Assembly: GCA_002428985.1 (NCBI GenBank) | Contig: DIYL01000047.1 | Coordinates: 62,001 to 126,000, forward strand | From: Anaerolineales bacterium UBA6055 | GTDB taxonomy: Bacteria > Chloroflexota > Anaerolineae > Aggregatilineales > Phototrophicaceae | Length of the DNA stretch: 64,000 nt | Direction: 5' to 3' | In this document: positions 1 to 8,644 of the stretch, one piece after another | Layout: every line of letters begins with the position of its first letter | Position numbering within the stretch: the stretch's first letter is position 1 | The notes under the pieces: model-generated | Told to the model about the DNA's origin: nothing | Seen by the model: only the letters and a program-made list of their open reading frames with translations | Database searches by the model: none | Made by a program: the position numbers and the translations under genes

Positions 1-2
1 TG

Positions 3-524
3 CCGATGGGAGACTTTGCTGGTGGCATACGAGCGTTCCAAGGCGGAGGACCCGCAACCGATAATGTGCTCGAAGCGGGTGACTTGATGATTATTGATAT
101 TTTCCCGATTGTGAATGGCTACAAAGGCGATTTCACAACGACATTGGCGGTCAGTGGTGAGCTAACTGAACAACAAGAAAAATTACAGACAGCTCTTTTA
201 GACGGTATCGCAGCGGGTGAAGCCATGCTCAAACCCGGCGTACGCGCACGGGCAGTTCATGGGGCAATCCAAGACGAACTACGCATCAATGGTTTTGCGG
301 AAGGGTTCGGACACCATGCCGGACATGGACTCGGACTGAGCCACCCTGAAGCACCATATTTTGTACCCCATAGCGACGAGATTTTGCGTGAGGGTGATGT
401 CGTCACGCTCGAACCGGGGAGCTATGATGCTGAAGCTGGCTATGGCGCACGCATCGAACATAATTATCTCATCACCGAATATGGCTATGAACAACTCAGC
501 CATCATTTACTGCCGTTTGTGTAA
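3..524 (+). CDS. M24-family metallopeptidase (Xaa-Pro aminopeptidase-like), C-terminal part
   Basis: The gene enters from the left edge, so only about the last 173 residues are present and the true start lies outside. The visible part is the pita-bread catalytic fold of M24 peptidases. Counting from the first Met in the window, the five expected metal ligands can be placed at Asp31 (in MIIDIF), Asp42 (in YKGDFTT), His107 (in HHAGHGLGL), Glu136 (in TLEPG) and Glu151 (in ARIEHN). A further His113 in SHPEAP fits the proton-shuttle position. The family removes N-terminal residues from peptides, often before proline, using two Mn or Co ions in the cytoplasm. The exact substrate cannot be told from this part; creatinase-like members share the fold. 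It ends 34 bases before the glycoside hydrolase on the same strand. Confidence 0.9.
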   Translation, partial: PMGDFAGGIRAFQGGGPATDNVLEAGDLMIIDIFPIVNGYKGDFTTTLAVSGELTEQQEKLQTALLDGIAAGEAMLKPGVRARAVHGAIQDELRINGFAEGFGHHAGHGLGLSHPEAPYFVPHSDEILREGDVVTLEPGSYDAEAGYGARIEHNYLITEYGYEQLSHHLLPFV

Positions 525-558
525 CGTCAAGAATATCGAATGAGTTTACAGGCGACTA

Positions 559-2307
559 ATGAGACTCTATCTGCTGACATCCATTCTCGTCCTCATTATA
601 GGACTGACATCACAAGCACAGGGCGATAGTATCCGGTCATTCGACTTAATCGGCATGAATGGCTATAACATCGAGCAATACGACAAATTTGAACTGATCC
701 TACAATTGGATGCAGACTTCGATAATCCCTATGACCCCGATGATATTCGTGTCGATGCGACATTTACCTCGCCATCTGGCGCAGATGTGATCGTGCCTGC
801 TTTCTATTACCGTGAGTTTGATTACACATTAGATGAGACGGGGCAGGCGTTAGGATGGCTCGAAGCGTTTACATGGCGAGTACGGTTTACACCAACCGAA
901 CTCGGCGAATGGCAATTTAACGTCACCGCACAGACAGCCACCGATTCTGTAACCACTGAAACCCTTACATTTATAGCTGTTCCATCAGAGCGAAAGGGGT
1001 TTGTACGCGTCAGTCCTGATAGCTCCGATTATTTGGCGTTTGATGACGGCACATTTTACTTCCCGATTGGTATGAATATGGCGTGGTATACCGACGGTCG
1101 CATGGCAGATTATCGTGATTGGTTGGATGCGTTACAGTCAGCTGGTGGGAATTTTATCCGTGTGTGGCTCATTCATTATAGTTTTGGTTTTGAGTGGCTT
1201 GATACAGGGCTCGGCACATATGGTGGACGGCAAGACCGTATGTACGAGTTAGACCGTCTCGTGGAGATGCTCGAAGAACGGGATATGTATATGATGTTGA
1301 CATTACTCACACATACCGCGTATTCATTAGATGTTGATAGCCAATGGGGGCAAAATCCTTATAACATCGCCAATGGCGGTATGTTGGAGCGCCCCGCCGA
1401 TTTTGCGACAAATCCCGAAGCCCAACGCTTATGGCGAATGCAACTCCGTTATACTGTGGCACGCTGGGGCTACTCCCCTCATATTATGGCGTGGGAGTGG
1501 TGGAACGAAGTCAACTGGACGGAACTCGCGAATCCCGATTTACTGGTTCCTTGGATTCAAGAAAATGGTCAATTCCTGCGCGACCTTGATCCATATGATC
1601 GACTGATCACGCATTCTGGGTCGACTATTTTAGATGCAGGTGTCTGGAATCAACCGACACTCGACCTTGTACAAGATCACATCTATTACGTGAATGATTG
1701 GGTCGAAGAATTATCGGCAGTATTGAGTGCGTGGCAACTCGCCTATGATAAACCCTTCTTGTTAGGCGAGTTTGGGTATGTCGACCCGCCTGAATTTGAT
1801 CCGCTCGGTATCCGTCTGCATAATGGTTTATGGACTGCGCCGATGAGTGGCACACTCGGCACAGGCATGTTCTGGTGGTGGGATTCGTATATCTATCCAG
1901 ATGACCACTATCAACATTTCAAGGGGATTTCAGCATTTTTTGCTGATGAAGACCTCACACAACACCAGTGGTTTGTCACCCCTGCAATCAGTTCAGGGAA
2001 TACCAGTTTGTTAGGGTTACAGAGTTTAGATTCCGCGCTGTTATGGATTGTCAATCGCGACTATAACGATGCCTACTATACGCAACAATATGAACAATTT
2101 GGCGAATCAGCAACCTTCCCAACCATTGACAACGCCCAAATTACAATGAGCTGGATAATGGGCGGGACTTATACAATTGAATGGTGGGATACATTGTCAG
2201 GTGAGGTCATTGCTGAAGACACTGTGAATACAGGTGGTTCGTTGATTGTGGATGTGCCAGCATTTTCAACGAGCCTAGCACTCAAGGTTAAACCGCTCGA
2301 TTCATAA
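559..2307 (+). CDS. secreted glycoside hydrolase with DUF5060-like N-terminal domain
   Basis: The 582-residue protein begins with a signal peptide (hydrophobic residues about 3-18, probable cleavage after SQAQG), so it should act outside the membrane. Residues about 25-145 resemble the DUF5060 beta-sandwich found before many GH5-like and DUF4038-type hydrolases. A TIM-barrel-like region follows (about 150-480). The acid/base candidate is Glu317 in WWNEVN and the nucleophile candidate is Glu404 in LLGEFG, the usual clan GH-A arrangement at the ends of strands 4 and 7. A small beta domain closes the protein. The polysaccharide substrate cannot be named. There is no good ribosome site before the ATG. 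Its 3' end has a decayed second copy about 1.5 kb downstream. Confidence 0.82.
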   Translation: MRLYLLTSILVLIIGLTSQAQGDSIRSFDLIGMNGYNIEQYDKFELILQLDADFDNPYDPDDIRVDATFTSPSGADVIVPAFYYREFDYTLDETGQALGWLEAFTWRVRFTPTELGEWQFNVTAQTATDSVTTETLTFIAVPSERKGFVRVSPDSSDYLAFDDGTFYFPIGMNMAWYTDGRMADYRDWLDALQSAGGNFIRVWLIHYSFGFEWLDTGLGTYGGRQDRMYELDRLVEMLEERDMYMMLTLLTHTAYSLDVDSQWGQNPYNIANGGMLERPADFATNPEAQRLWRMQLRYTVARWGYSPHIMAWEWWNEVNWTELANPDLLVPWIQENGQFLRDLDPYDRLITHSGSTILDAGVWNQPTLDLVQDHIYYVNDWVEELSAVLSAWQLAYDKPFLLGEFGYVDPPEFDPLGIRLHNGLWTAPMSGTLGTGMFWWWDSYIYPDDHYQHFKGISAFFADEDLTQHQWFVTPAISSGNTSLLGLQSLDSALLWIVNRDYNDAYYTQQYEQFGESATFPTIDNAQITMSWIMGGTYTIEWWDTLSGEVIAEDTVNTGGSLIVDVPAFSTSLALKVKPLDS

Positions 2308-2373
2308 CCATCATACGATAAATGCATCGAGGGTCTTCTCTGGAATAAGTGGTATAGATTGCCACCGACGAAT

Positions 2374-3606
2374 TTATTGCTTGACCTCATCAAACCAACT
2401 TGTTCCCGGCAATTGATATGATTTACCTGTATTTTCATCCAGCTCAATACCAAATCCAGCGCGATCTGATGGTGTAACCCATCCATGCTCAAACCAGTTA
2501 TCAGTGCCACCTACGACTAAGTCATGAAAGAACGGCACATCATGAGCATGAAATTCACAAACGAGTAGATTTGGAATGGTGACACTCAGTTGGGTGCTTG
2601 CCATCAGTGCTAAAGGGCTGCCAATCATGTGTGGGGCGAATGGCTTATTGGCTGTTGCGCACATGTCAGCAATCTTGCGTCCTTCTGCCAGTCCGCCCGC
2701 TTTTTGAAGATCGGGTGTAATCACATCACACAAATCCTCGACAAGAAGATCTCGAAAACCCTCTCGTAACTGTAGATTTTCACCAGTGCCAATTGGGGTT
2801 GTTGTATGTTGGCGAAGATAGGCTAATGACTGTTTATCAGACGGTGGTACCGGGTCTTCTAACCACATTAAACGACAAGACTCTAGTTCTTTGGCAACCT
2901 GCAAGATGTCATTTGGACGGTACCGCCAGTGCGCATCCATTGCAAGATCAACATCATTCCCGACTGCTTCACGGATTGTAGTCGTCAACTCAACCATCCA
3001 ATCAATATCTTTGGCAGTCAACGGATAACCTGTTGCAGAATCAAATGTACTATCAGGTAGATCAAGATCGAATTTCAAAGCTGTATATCCGAGGTCTGCC
3101 ATTTCTTTTGCACGTATAGCAGATGCTTCAATCTGTTCTTGACCGGATAGCTCTGTTTCGGTTGATTGTATATCCCAAGCAGGCGTGGTCGGTTGTAGTA
3201 GTGTGGACAAGGCTTCAAGTGCGCCTGCAGCGTGACAGTCTAGGTAAATCCGAACACGATCTCGGAACTTACCGCCAAGCAGTTGCCATACAGGCATATC
3301 AAAAAACTTACCCTTTAAATCCCACAGGGCAGCTTCGATCCCTGTAATTGCATTCCAAATAATACCTGCTGTCGAGCCGGCACCTGATGCCGCCCACCGC
3401 ATCTTTTCGACCAAGTATTCGATATGGTTAGATTCCTCACCAATCAGAATGGTCTGAAATTCCTCAATAATATTGGTCAAACCCGGTGCAAAGAAACACT
3501 CCCCAGTGCCGTATAAACCACCATCGGCATCTGTATAGACACGCACATAAGTCCAATGAAAGTTAGCTTGCACAACGGCTGTTTCAATTTTAGTAATAAT
3601 CGGCAT
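2374..3606 (-). CDS. enolase-superfamily enzyme (mandelate racemase/muconate lactonizing type)
   Basis: The protein has 410 residues, a usual length for the family. An N-terminal capping domain (about 1-125) precedes the barrel. Metal ligands are visible at Asp224 (in AMDAHWRY), Glu250 (in WLEDPVPP) and Glu276 (in GTGENL). Lys178 (in LKFDLD), His226, Asp299 (in TPDLQKAGG) and His326 (in APHMIGSP) are candidate acid/base residues. Members abstract the proton alpha to a carboxylate of a sugar acid or similar compound. The DAH motif together with a late His resembles acid-sugar dehydratases more than racemases, but this is only an inference. It converges on the glycoside hydrolase, so the two may serve sugar use without sharing a transcript. 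Confidence 0.85.
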   Translation of the reverse strand: MPIITKIETAVVQANFHWTYVRVYTDADGGLYGTGECFFAPGLTNIIEEFQTILIGEESNHIEYLVEKMRWAASGAGSTAGIIWNAITGIEAALWDLKGKFFDMPVWQLLGGKFRDRVRIYLDCHAAGALEALSTLLQPTTPAWDIQSTETELSGQEQIEASAIRAKEMADLGYTALKFDLDLPDSTFDSATGYPLTAKDIDWMVELTTTIREAVGNDVDLAMDAHWRYRPNDILQVAKELESCRLMWLEDPVPPSDKQSLAYLRQHTTTPIGTGENLQLREGFRDLLVEDLCDVITPDLQKAGGLAEGRKIADMCATANKPFAPHMIGSPLALMASTQLSVTIPNLLVCEFHAHDVPFFHDLVVGGTDNWFEHGWVTPSDRAGFGIELDENTGKSYQLPGTSWFDEVKQ

Positions 3607-3769
3607 AATCCCTCACATAATCCCAATTTTTTTTAAAAGCTTCGACCGTACTGATGTCTGACTTAAGGGATTTTTTGACATGTTTTCCCCCGCGCGCCTT
3701 TTCAATAGCAACAGTAAGCGGTATTCATAATAGAGTGTACCATGCGCAGAAGAAAACGTCGCATATATA

Positions 3770-3898
3770 GTGAGGCGTTCGACATCGAGTTATGCTTACA
3801 GGTCGCTCGTTGATTTTAGATGTGCCCGCTTTATGACGAGCTTCACAATCAAGTTAAGCCACTCGATTCATAACGATCATGTAATAAATATACTGAGG
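3770..3898 (+). pseudogene. decayed copy of the 3' end of the glycoside hydrolase gene
   Basis: This stretch aligns base by base with roughly 2200-2337, which covers the last 35 or so codons of the glycoside hydrolase and about 30 bases after its stop. Shared blocks include tcgttgatt, gatgtgcc, cgagc, the terminal ctcgattcataac and the following catcat. Small deletions destroy the reading frame. A reading frame runs through the region into the thioredoxin gene, but its translation has no coding character. The enolase-family gene lies between the two copies. Confidence 0.75.
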
Positions 3899-4009
3899 TT
3901 TGCGTCTACAATAGTAGTTAGATATTTCAATAACTTGATATGTTGTGGCGATAGCACATCAAACTCACAACAGTATCTGTTTTACCTAGCAATCATAGGA
4001 TACAAACGC

Positions 4010-4720
4010 ATGGCTACAGTCAAAAATAAACCCATCGAAGTCGAAAATGATAAAGCAATCAAGAATATTCTCGGTCAAAAAGAACCTGCTATTCTGTGTT
4101 TCTACGATGGAAATGCAAATGATAAACCCTTCCATGATGCCATCAAAGGGATCGCCAAGAAGAATGATGATTTACTTGTTATCAAAGCTGATATAAATAG
4201 TGCCGACCGCTTCTACGAAAAATACGAATCTCCCCAACTTCCAGCAATTATCACATTGACTAAAGGGTTCTTCGGTCGCAAAGTGAAGTCTACAGGCGAA
4301 AATGCACGCCCCAAAGATATTCGCAATCATGTCGATTATCTGCTCAATGATACACCTCTGCCAGATATGCAGAGCGATGACGCTGCCGAAGAGATCACAA
4401 AATACAAAGTACAACAGGTATTTGATGATGATTTCCGTAAAGTTGTTCTGAAGAGTAAACAACCTGTGCTAGTCGACTTTTGGGCAGCGTGGTGTGGTCC
4501 TTGTAAGGTGATTGCACCGTATGTTGAAGAAATCTCCAAAGAATACAAAGGGCAGGTCAAAGTTGTTAAAGTCAATACAGATGCCGCCCCAATTACGGTC
4601 AACCGTTATAACATCCGCTCGATGCCGACCTTTGTCGTTTTTGATGGTGGTCAAGAGGTCTCGCGGTTTAGTGGCGCAAGCCCTGTGGGCATCAACAATT
4701 TGATTAAAGAGGTACTGTAA
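4010..4720 (+). CDS. two-domain thioredoxin
   Basis: The protein has 236 residues. Residues 125-236 form a canonical thioredoxin domain with the redox pair Cys162-Cys165 in WCGPC, the preceding FWAAW strand and the cis-proline loop RSMPTFVVF. Residues 10-110 look like a second thioredoxin fold without a CxxC motif, so it is redox-inactive and probably a binding domain. It would act as a disulfide reductant in the cytoplasm, since no signal peptide is seen. I chose the ATG at 4010, preceded by AGGA, over an in-frame ATG 240 bases upstream. That upstream region overlaps the decayed glycoside hydrolase copy and does not look coding. Confidence 0.88.
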   Translation: MATVKNKPIEVENDKAIKNILGQKEPAILCFYDGNANDKPFHDAIKGIAKKNDDLLVIKADINSADRFYEKYESPQLPAIITLTKGFFGRKVKSTGENARPKDIRNHVDYLLNDTPLPDMQSDDAAEEITKYKVQQVFDDDFRKVVLKSKQPVLVDFWAAWCGPCKVIAPYVEEISKEYKGQVKVVKVNTDAAPITVNRYNIRSMPTFVVFDGGQEVSRFSGASPVGINNLIKEVL

Positions 4721-4817
4721 CCTACATATAGCGTCATTTAGCGCAATACTTTCTCATAACCTGCTCATTGCTGTTTCATACTCGGGCGTGATGGTCTGGT
4801 AAAATTAGGGTGTAAAG

Positions 4818-4924
4818 GTCTGATGTTTTCAGACATTGGATGTAACTTTGGTTACTAGCGTCGCTAAAGTTGCATATCCCTTTTCCCTCTAGATGCCTGT
4901 AGTGTCCCCCCCTCACTACAGGCA
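4818..4924. other. structured intergenic region with three successive hairpins
   Basis: The gap 4721-5026 holds no gene. Within it are three inverted repeats in a row: 4818-4823 with 4829-4834 (6 bp, perfect), 4840-4849 with 4866-4875 (10 bp with one G-U pair) and 4894-4904 with 4914-4924 (11 bp, perfect, C-rich loop). No U-tract follows the last one, so a standard intrinsic terminator is not supported. It could be a small structured RNA, a 3' UTR of the thioredoxin gene or a diverged REP element. Confidence 0.45.
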
Positions 4925-5026
4925 CTTAAACATATTTCCTAAAACTTGCTAAATAAACTTAATATTGGTCAATAATTGTGATATAGTGGAGATTATCGGA
5001 TAACAATTCACAAGGTCAATCTTACA

Positions 5027-5632
5027 ATGACGATGACACCGGAACGTGCCGTTGAATTTAGAGATGGGGTAATCAATAAAGTTGAAACACTTCTAGATGA
5101 ATTCGCCGGTGGAACGATTAGTCGTGCTCATTTTGATGTCGTATATCAGCGATATAGTCGGCAACTTCATATTGCAGAGCAAGCGATTGATAGTGGGGAT
5201 TTTTCGGAATTTAACAGAGTCATTAATGACACACCCACGGTGATCCTGCATCAGACTGTGCGGGGTACAGCTATCGGAATGTCTATCATTCATCATATAG
5301 ATATGCACACCATTCGCCAATTTGGACAAGCCGAGATTGAAGCGCCAGTATTAGATGGAATTATGGCAAACCTGAAAGACTCACAGAAAGATGAGCTGAC
5401 CAATTTCTCAGAGATTCAACGCGTATCCGGTAACAAATGGATCGTGGTTTGTTCCTTAGATCATACATCTTTATTGACAATCTTTGATAATGAACCAGCA
5501 GCTAAACAAGTACAAGAGCTTGAGCGGCGACATCATGACTTCGAAAGTGCCAATCGTAATAGCCTCAATCAGTTAAAACCTGACCCAGAGACACTTGTTT
5601 ATCCTGTGGAATTATTCATTCAGACATCATAA
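5027..5632 (+). CDS. hypothetical protein, 201 residues
   Basis: I do not recognise a family. The protein is soluble, with no signal peptide or membrane segment and one cysteine. Residues 1-65 are predicted largely helical, followed by an alternating strand/helix part around RVSGNKWIVVCSLDHTSLLTIF and a charged helix near residues 160-185. Codon use matches the neighbours, which supports a real gene. No strong ribosome site precedes the ATG. A long AT-rich hairpin (5715-5746) follows it. Confidence 0.6.
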   Translation: MTMTPERAVEFRDGVINKVETLLDEFAGGTISRAHFDVVYQRYSRQLHIAEQAIDSGDFSEFNRVINDTPTVILHQTVRGTAIGMSIIHHIDMHTIRQFGQAEIEAPVLDGIMANLKDSQKDELTNFSEIQRVSGNKWIVVCSLDHTSLLTIFDNEPAAKQVQELERRHHDFESANRNSLNQLKPDPETLVYPVELFIQTS

Positions 5633-5714
5633 ATCCTCGCCTTATAGTTTTAATACTGTATTCCGCAAACTGTATCAAATCCATATTTGTTGTATTTGTA
5701 TGCTCCGCATTAAT

Positions 5715-5746
5715 AATTGTTCTTTAATTAAATTAAGGGAACAATT
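5715..5746. terminator. long AT-rich hairpin after the hypothetical gene
   Basis: The arms 5715-5728 and 5732-5746 pair over 14 bp with one bulged G. The stem is AT-rich and no T-run follows on either strand, so termination is possible but weakly supported. Confidence 0.35.
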
Positions 5747-5810
5747 TAAGAGGAGGCTATATGTGGTGTAGCGATAGAAGTTTTGATCGGCGTTTTTTAA
5801 CGTACAGTGT

Positions 5811-5841
5811 AAATAAATAAAGTCCCTCATAAAGAGAGACT
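5811..5841 (-). terminator. intrinsic terminator for the small-protein genes
   Basis: Read on the minus strand, AGTCTCTC pairs with GAGGGACT (one G-U pair) around a five-base loop, followed by TTATTTATTT. It lies about 65 bases after the stop of the 55-residue gene. Confidence 0.6.
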
Positions 5842-5905
5842 CTACATAATATTTTAGGTTGTACCTGCACAATGTATCAAACCCTGTGCAAGTGATTTTA
5901 AATCT

Positions 5906-6073
5906 CTAGCGTGCGCCACCGCGTAGGACTTCACGAACGCTACGGGCAATACGGGTGCGGAGTGTACCGCGATTTGTCTTTGGGATGGAGTTTGAATGTG
6001 CGCCAAATTTGACAACACCTGCATCTTCAAGACGTTCCAACTGAGATTGACGGAATTCCATCATGTTATTCAT
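5906..6073 (-). CDS. very small basic protein, 55 residues
   Basis: The frame opens with ATG at 6073 after a strong ribosome site, AAGGAG (plus-strand positions 6083-6088), and ends at TAG 5906-5908. The peptide starts MNNMMEFRQSQLERLEDAG and ends in an arginine-rich helix (RTRIARSVREVLRGGAR), with no cysteine or membrane segment. Codons favour CGT, CGC and GGT like the highly expressed genes nearby. I do not recognise a family. The basic tail suggests nucleic-acid or ribosome binding, but that is only a guess. A similar opening (MNN) and a shared strand link it to the 64-residue gene just upstream, and a terminator follows. Confidence 0.6.
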   Translation of the reverse strand: MNNMMEFRQSQLERLEDAGVVKFGAHSNSIPKTNRGTLRTRIARSVREVLRGGAR

Positions 6074-6170
6074 GTTATATAGCTCCTTGCGCTATGATTG
6101 TTTGCAATTTCAACGAATGACGATGTCGGATACATAATCCGACTACAAATAAAATCGAGTGAGAAGTACC

Positions 6171-6365
6171 CTAACTCTGGTCGAGTTCGCGGCTTTTACT
6201 TCCACTAACCCATGATGAAATCGCGCTACGAATCTGAGCAAGCGGACTTCCATTATTTTGGGCTGAACCATTAAATCTTAATTCTTGTTCAGTCCAACGA
6301 CCTTGGCGGAGACTTTGAATTTTGTCTTCGTACCGATTGGTCATGAAGTCGTTTGAATTATTCAT
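6171..6365 (-). CDS. small hypothetical protein, 64 residues
   Basis: I placed the start at the ATG at 6365, seven bases after GGAG, rather than at a longer in-frame start 57 bases upstream that has no ribosome site. The protein opens MNNSNDFMTNRYEDKIQSLR and contains WTEQELRFNG and a C-terminal helix with SSWVSGSK. It is polar and soluble, with no known domain that I can recognise. It lies about 100 bases before the 55-residue gene on the same strand and divergent from the first solute-binding protein, so 6366-6660 must carry both promoters. Confidence 0.55.
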   Translation of the reverse strand: MNNSNDFMTNRYEDKIQSLRQGRWTEQELRFNGSAQNNGSPLAQIRSAISSWVSGSKSRELDQS

Positions 6366-6660
6366 TGGGTTTCTCCATTCAATGTAATTCAGTAAACCAT
6401 ACAAAGAAGTATTTTTTTGCATTGCTACATCGAATAGGTTAAACCTTTAAGTAGAATAATACTGCTATTTTATTTAGATGTAAATAGGCAATTGAATCTT
6501 ACTTAAGATAGTCTCACTTTTTCGTTTTATTGTACTGTAACCAAAAAATTGGTTCGCAAATTGGACGTAATAATGATTTTTCTAATTTGGGTTTATTAGT
6601 TATACTTTTTAAATCGCATACTTATTCGTAAAGAATAATTTTTAAAAGGAAGGAAGAGGC

Positions 6661-8364
6661 ATGCGTATTAAAATTATGCTTGTTGCCGTCATGATGATGG
6701 CAAGTAGTGTTTTGGGTGCATTTGCAACAATGGCTCAAGATACGAATGAAGTTAATATCCTCTACTGGCAAGCGGTTTCTACATTGAACCCATACTTGTC
6801 TGGTGGTACGAAAGATATTGACGGATCTGCATTAATCCTTGAACCACTTGCAAACTTTGCACCTGACGGTTCACTGTACCCTGTATTGGCAGAAGATGTA
6901 CCAACCCTCGAAAATGGTGGCGTATCTGAAGATTTGACCCAAATCACATGGACCGTAAAAGAAGGTGTTACTTGGTCAGACGGTACCCCATTGACCCTTG
7001 ATGACTTCATCTTCACATGGGAATACTGTACAAACGAAGAAAGTGGTTGCGCATCAGTACAATTCTTCGAAGATGTTGAAAGCATGGAAGCACTTGACGG
7101 TAACCAACTTCAAATTACCTTCTCCGTGCCAAAACCATTCCCTTACAACCCATTTGTTACCCAACAAGCACCTGTTCTTAACTCCGTCCAATTTGCAGAC
7201 TGCCTTGGTGCAAATGCTGCATCATGTACCGAAGCAAACTTCGGCCCAATTGGTACAGGTCCATTCGTTGTAGAAGACTTCCGTGCAAATGATGTTGTCA
7301 CTTACGTCCGCAACGAAAATTACCGTGAAGAAGGTAAACCATTCTTTGATCGCGTCGTCTTCAAAGGTGGCGGTGACGCTGAATCTGCTGCACGCGCTGT
7401 TCTCGAAACAGGTGAAGCTGACTACGCATGGAACCTACAAATTTCACCAGAAGTTTTGAACAACATGGAAGCTGCTGGTAACGGCGTTGTTGTCGTTGGT
7501 TTTGGTTCTAACGTAGAACGTTTGATGCTCAACCAAGCAAATGTTGATCCTGATAACGAAAACCGTTCCTTGACACTCGAAGGTGAAAACCCACATCCTT
7601 TCTTGACCATCCCAGCAGTTGCTGATGCAATGTCCCTCGCAATTGATCGTGATATCATTGCAACCCAATTGTACGGTTCTGGTGGTGTTGCTGCATGTAA
7701 CATTGTTAATGGTCCTCCAGTGAACGTTTCCGAAACTTTCCTCGGTTGTTCACAAGACATCGAAGCTGCAAATGCACTTCTTGATGAAGCAGGTCTCATG
7801 GATACCGATGGTGATGGCATCCGCGAAGCTGACGGTGTTCCATTAGTTGTACAATATCAAACATCCACCAACGCTGTACGCCAAAGTACACAAGCTCTCA
7901 TTAAACAATGGTGGAGTGAAATCGGTATCGAAACTGAGCTACGCAATATTGACGCTGCTGTATTCTTCGGTGGTGACCCAGCTAGCCCAGATACCTACCA
8001 AAAATTCTACAGTGATGTTCAAATGTTCACCTCCGGTACAAATGGTCCAGATGCAGAATCCTTCATGGTTCGTTGGATTTGTGGTGCAGATCCTACACCA
8101 GAAAACGGTTGGCTCGGACGTAATGTTCCACGTCACTGTGATGCTGAATACGATGCACTCTTTGAAGAACTCACCCAAACTGGTGGTATCGAAGCACGTG
8201 CAGAACTTGTTAAAGGGATGAATGATATCCTTATCGAAAATGGAGCACTTGTTCCATTGGTATTCCGTGGTAGCGTTTCTGCACACGCAAACAGCCTAAC
8301 TGGTGTAGAAATTAATGCATGGGATAGCGAAATGTGGAACATCGAAGATTGGGGTCGTTCCTAA
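6661..8364 (+). CDS. ABC transporter family-5 solute-binding protein, copy 1
   Basis: The 567-residue secreted protein belongs to the peptide/nickel (SBP_bac_5) family. It has a signal peptide with probable cleavage at TMA-QD and no lipobox cysteine, so it is not an obvious lipoprotein. Family features include the early NILYWQ strand, WTVKEGVTWSDGTPLT and ETGEADYAWNLQISP. It binds oligopeptides or a similar small ligand outside the cell and delivers it to the permease pair at 14.3-16.3 kb. The ribosome site is strong (AAGGAAGGAAGAGG). Codon use is extreme, with GAA, CAA and GGT almost throughout, which indicates very high expression. It is the first of four tandem paralogues. Confidence 0.92.
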   Translation: MRIKIMLVAVMMMASSVLGAFATMAQDTNEVNILYWQAVSTLNPYLSGGTKDIDGSALILEPLANFAPDGSLYPVLAEDVPTLENGGVSEDLTQITWTVKEGVTWSDGTPLTLDDFIFTWEYCTNEESGCASVQFFEDVESMEALDGNQLQITFSVPKPFPYNPFVTQQAPVLNSVQFADCLGANAASCTEANFGPIGTGPFVVEDFRANDVVTYVRNENYREEGKPFFDRVVFKGGGDAESAARAVLETGEADYAWNLQISPEVLNNMEAAGNGVVVVGFGSNVERLMLNQANVDPDNENRSLTLEGENPHPFLTIPAVADAMSLAIDRDIIATQLYGSGGVAACNIVNGPPVNVSETFLGCSQDIEAANALLDEAGLMDTDGDGIREADGVPLVVQYQTSTNAVRQSTQALIKQWWSEIGIETELRNIDAAVFFGGDPASPDTYQKFYSDVQMFTSGTNGPDAESFMVRWICGADPTPENGWLGRNVPRHCDAEYDALFEELTQTGGIEARAELVKGMNDILIENGALVPLVFRGSVSAHANSLTGVEINAWDSEMWNIEDWGRS

Positions 8365-8385
8365 TCAGGGTGTTTCATTTGTCAT

Positions 8386-8404
8386 GGAGTGCCTTGTGCA
8401 CTCC
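8386..8404 (+). repeat. small perfect hairpin after solute-binding protein 1
   Basis: GGAGTGC pairs perfectly with GCACTCC around a five-base loop, 21 bases after the stop codon. No T-run follows. It may stabilise the 3' end of the mRNA. Confidence 0.4.
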
Positions 8405-8483
8405 TAATTATGTTTGAAGAGCAAACCTCAACAAAATATTCCTTAGACACTTATAACTTATGTCTAAACCGGAATTTGAGTCA

Positions 8484-8512
8484 AAAAAGTGGGAGAAATC
8501 CTGCTTTTTTTG
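8484..8512 (+). terminator. intrinsic terminator between solute-binding proteins 1 and 2
   Basis: AAAAAGTGGGA pairs with TCCTGCTTTTT (two G-U pairs) around a GAAA loop, and the T-run continues past the stem. Together with a promoter just downstream, it implies that copy 1 can be transcribed alone. Confidence 0.7.
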
Positions 8513-8564
8513 CTTTTTGTGTAAACTTTACATAAATCAATTTGGATATTTTGTTCAATAACAT

Positions 8565-8594
8565 TTGTCATATTGCAATTTTTTTGTGTATAAT
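8565..8594 (+). promoter_or_regulatory. probable sigma-70-type promoter of solute-binding protein 2
   Basis: A -35 box TTGTCA (8565-8570) and a perfect -10 box TATAAT (8589-8594) are separated by 18 bases, about 50 bases before the start codon. Confidence 0.6.
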
Positions 8595-8644
8595 CTCATC
8601 CGTCGCATATTGTTTTCTATATAAATTTTAAGAAAGGTAAGACA

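Noticed and set aside
3770..4009. Long upstream extension of the thioredoxin frame
   Set aside because: It overlaps the decayed hydrolase copy, reads as random composition and lacks a ribosome site. The ATG at 4010 is preferred.
5675..5872. 65-codon minus-strand frame
   Set aside because: It runs across the terminator hairpin and is rich in Asn, Leu and Tyr as AT-rich intergenic DNA would give, with no ribosome site.
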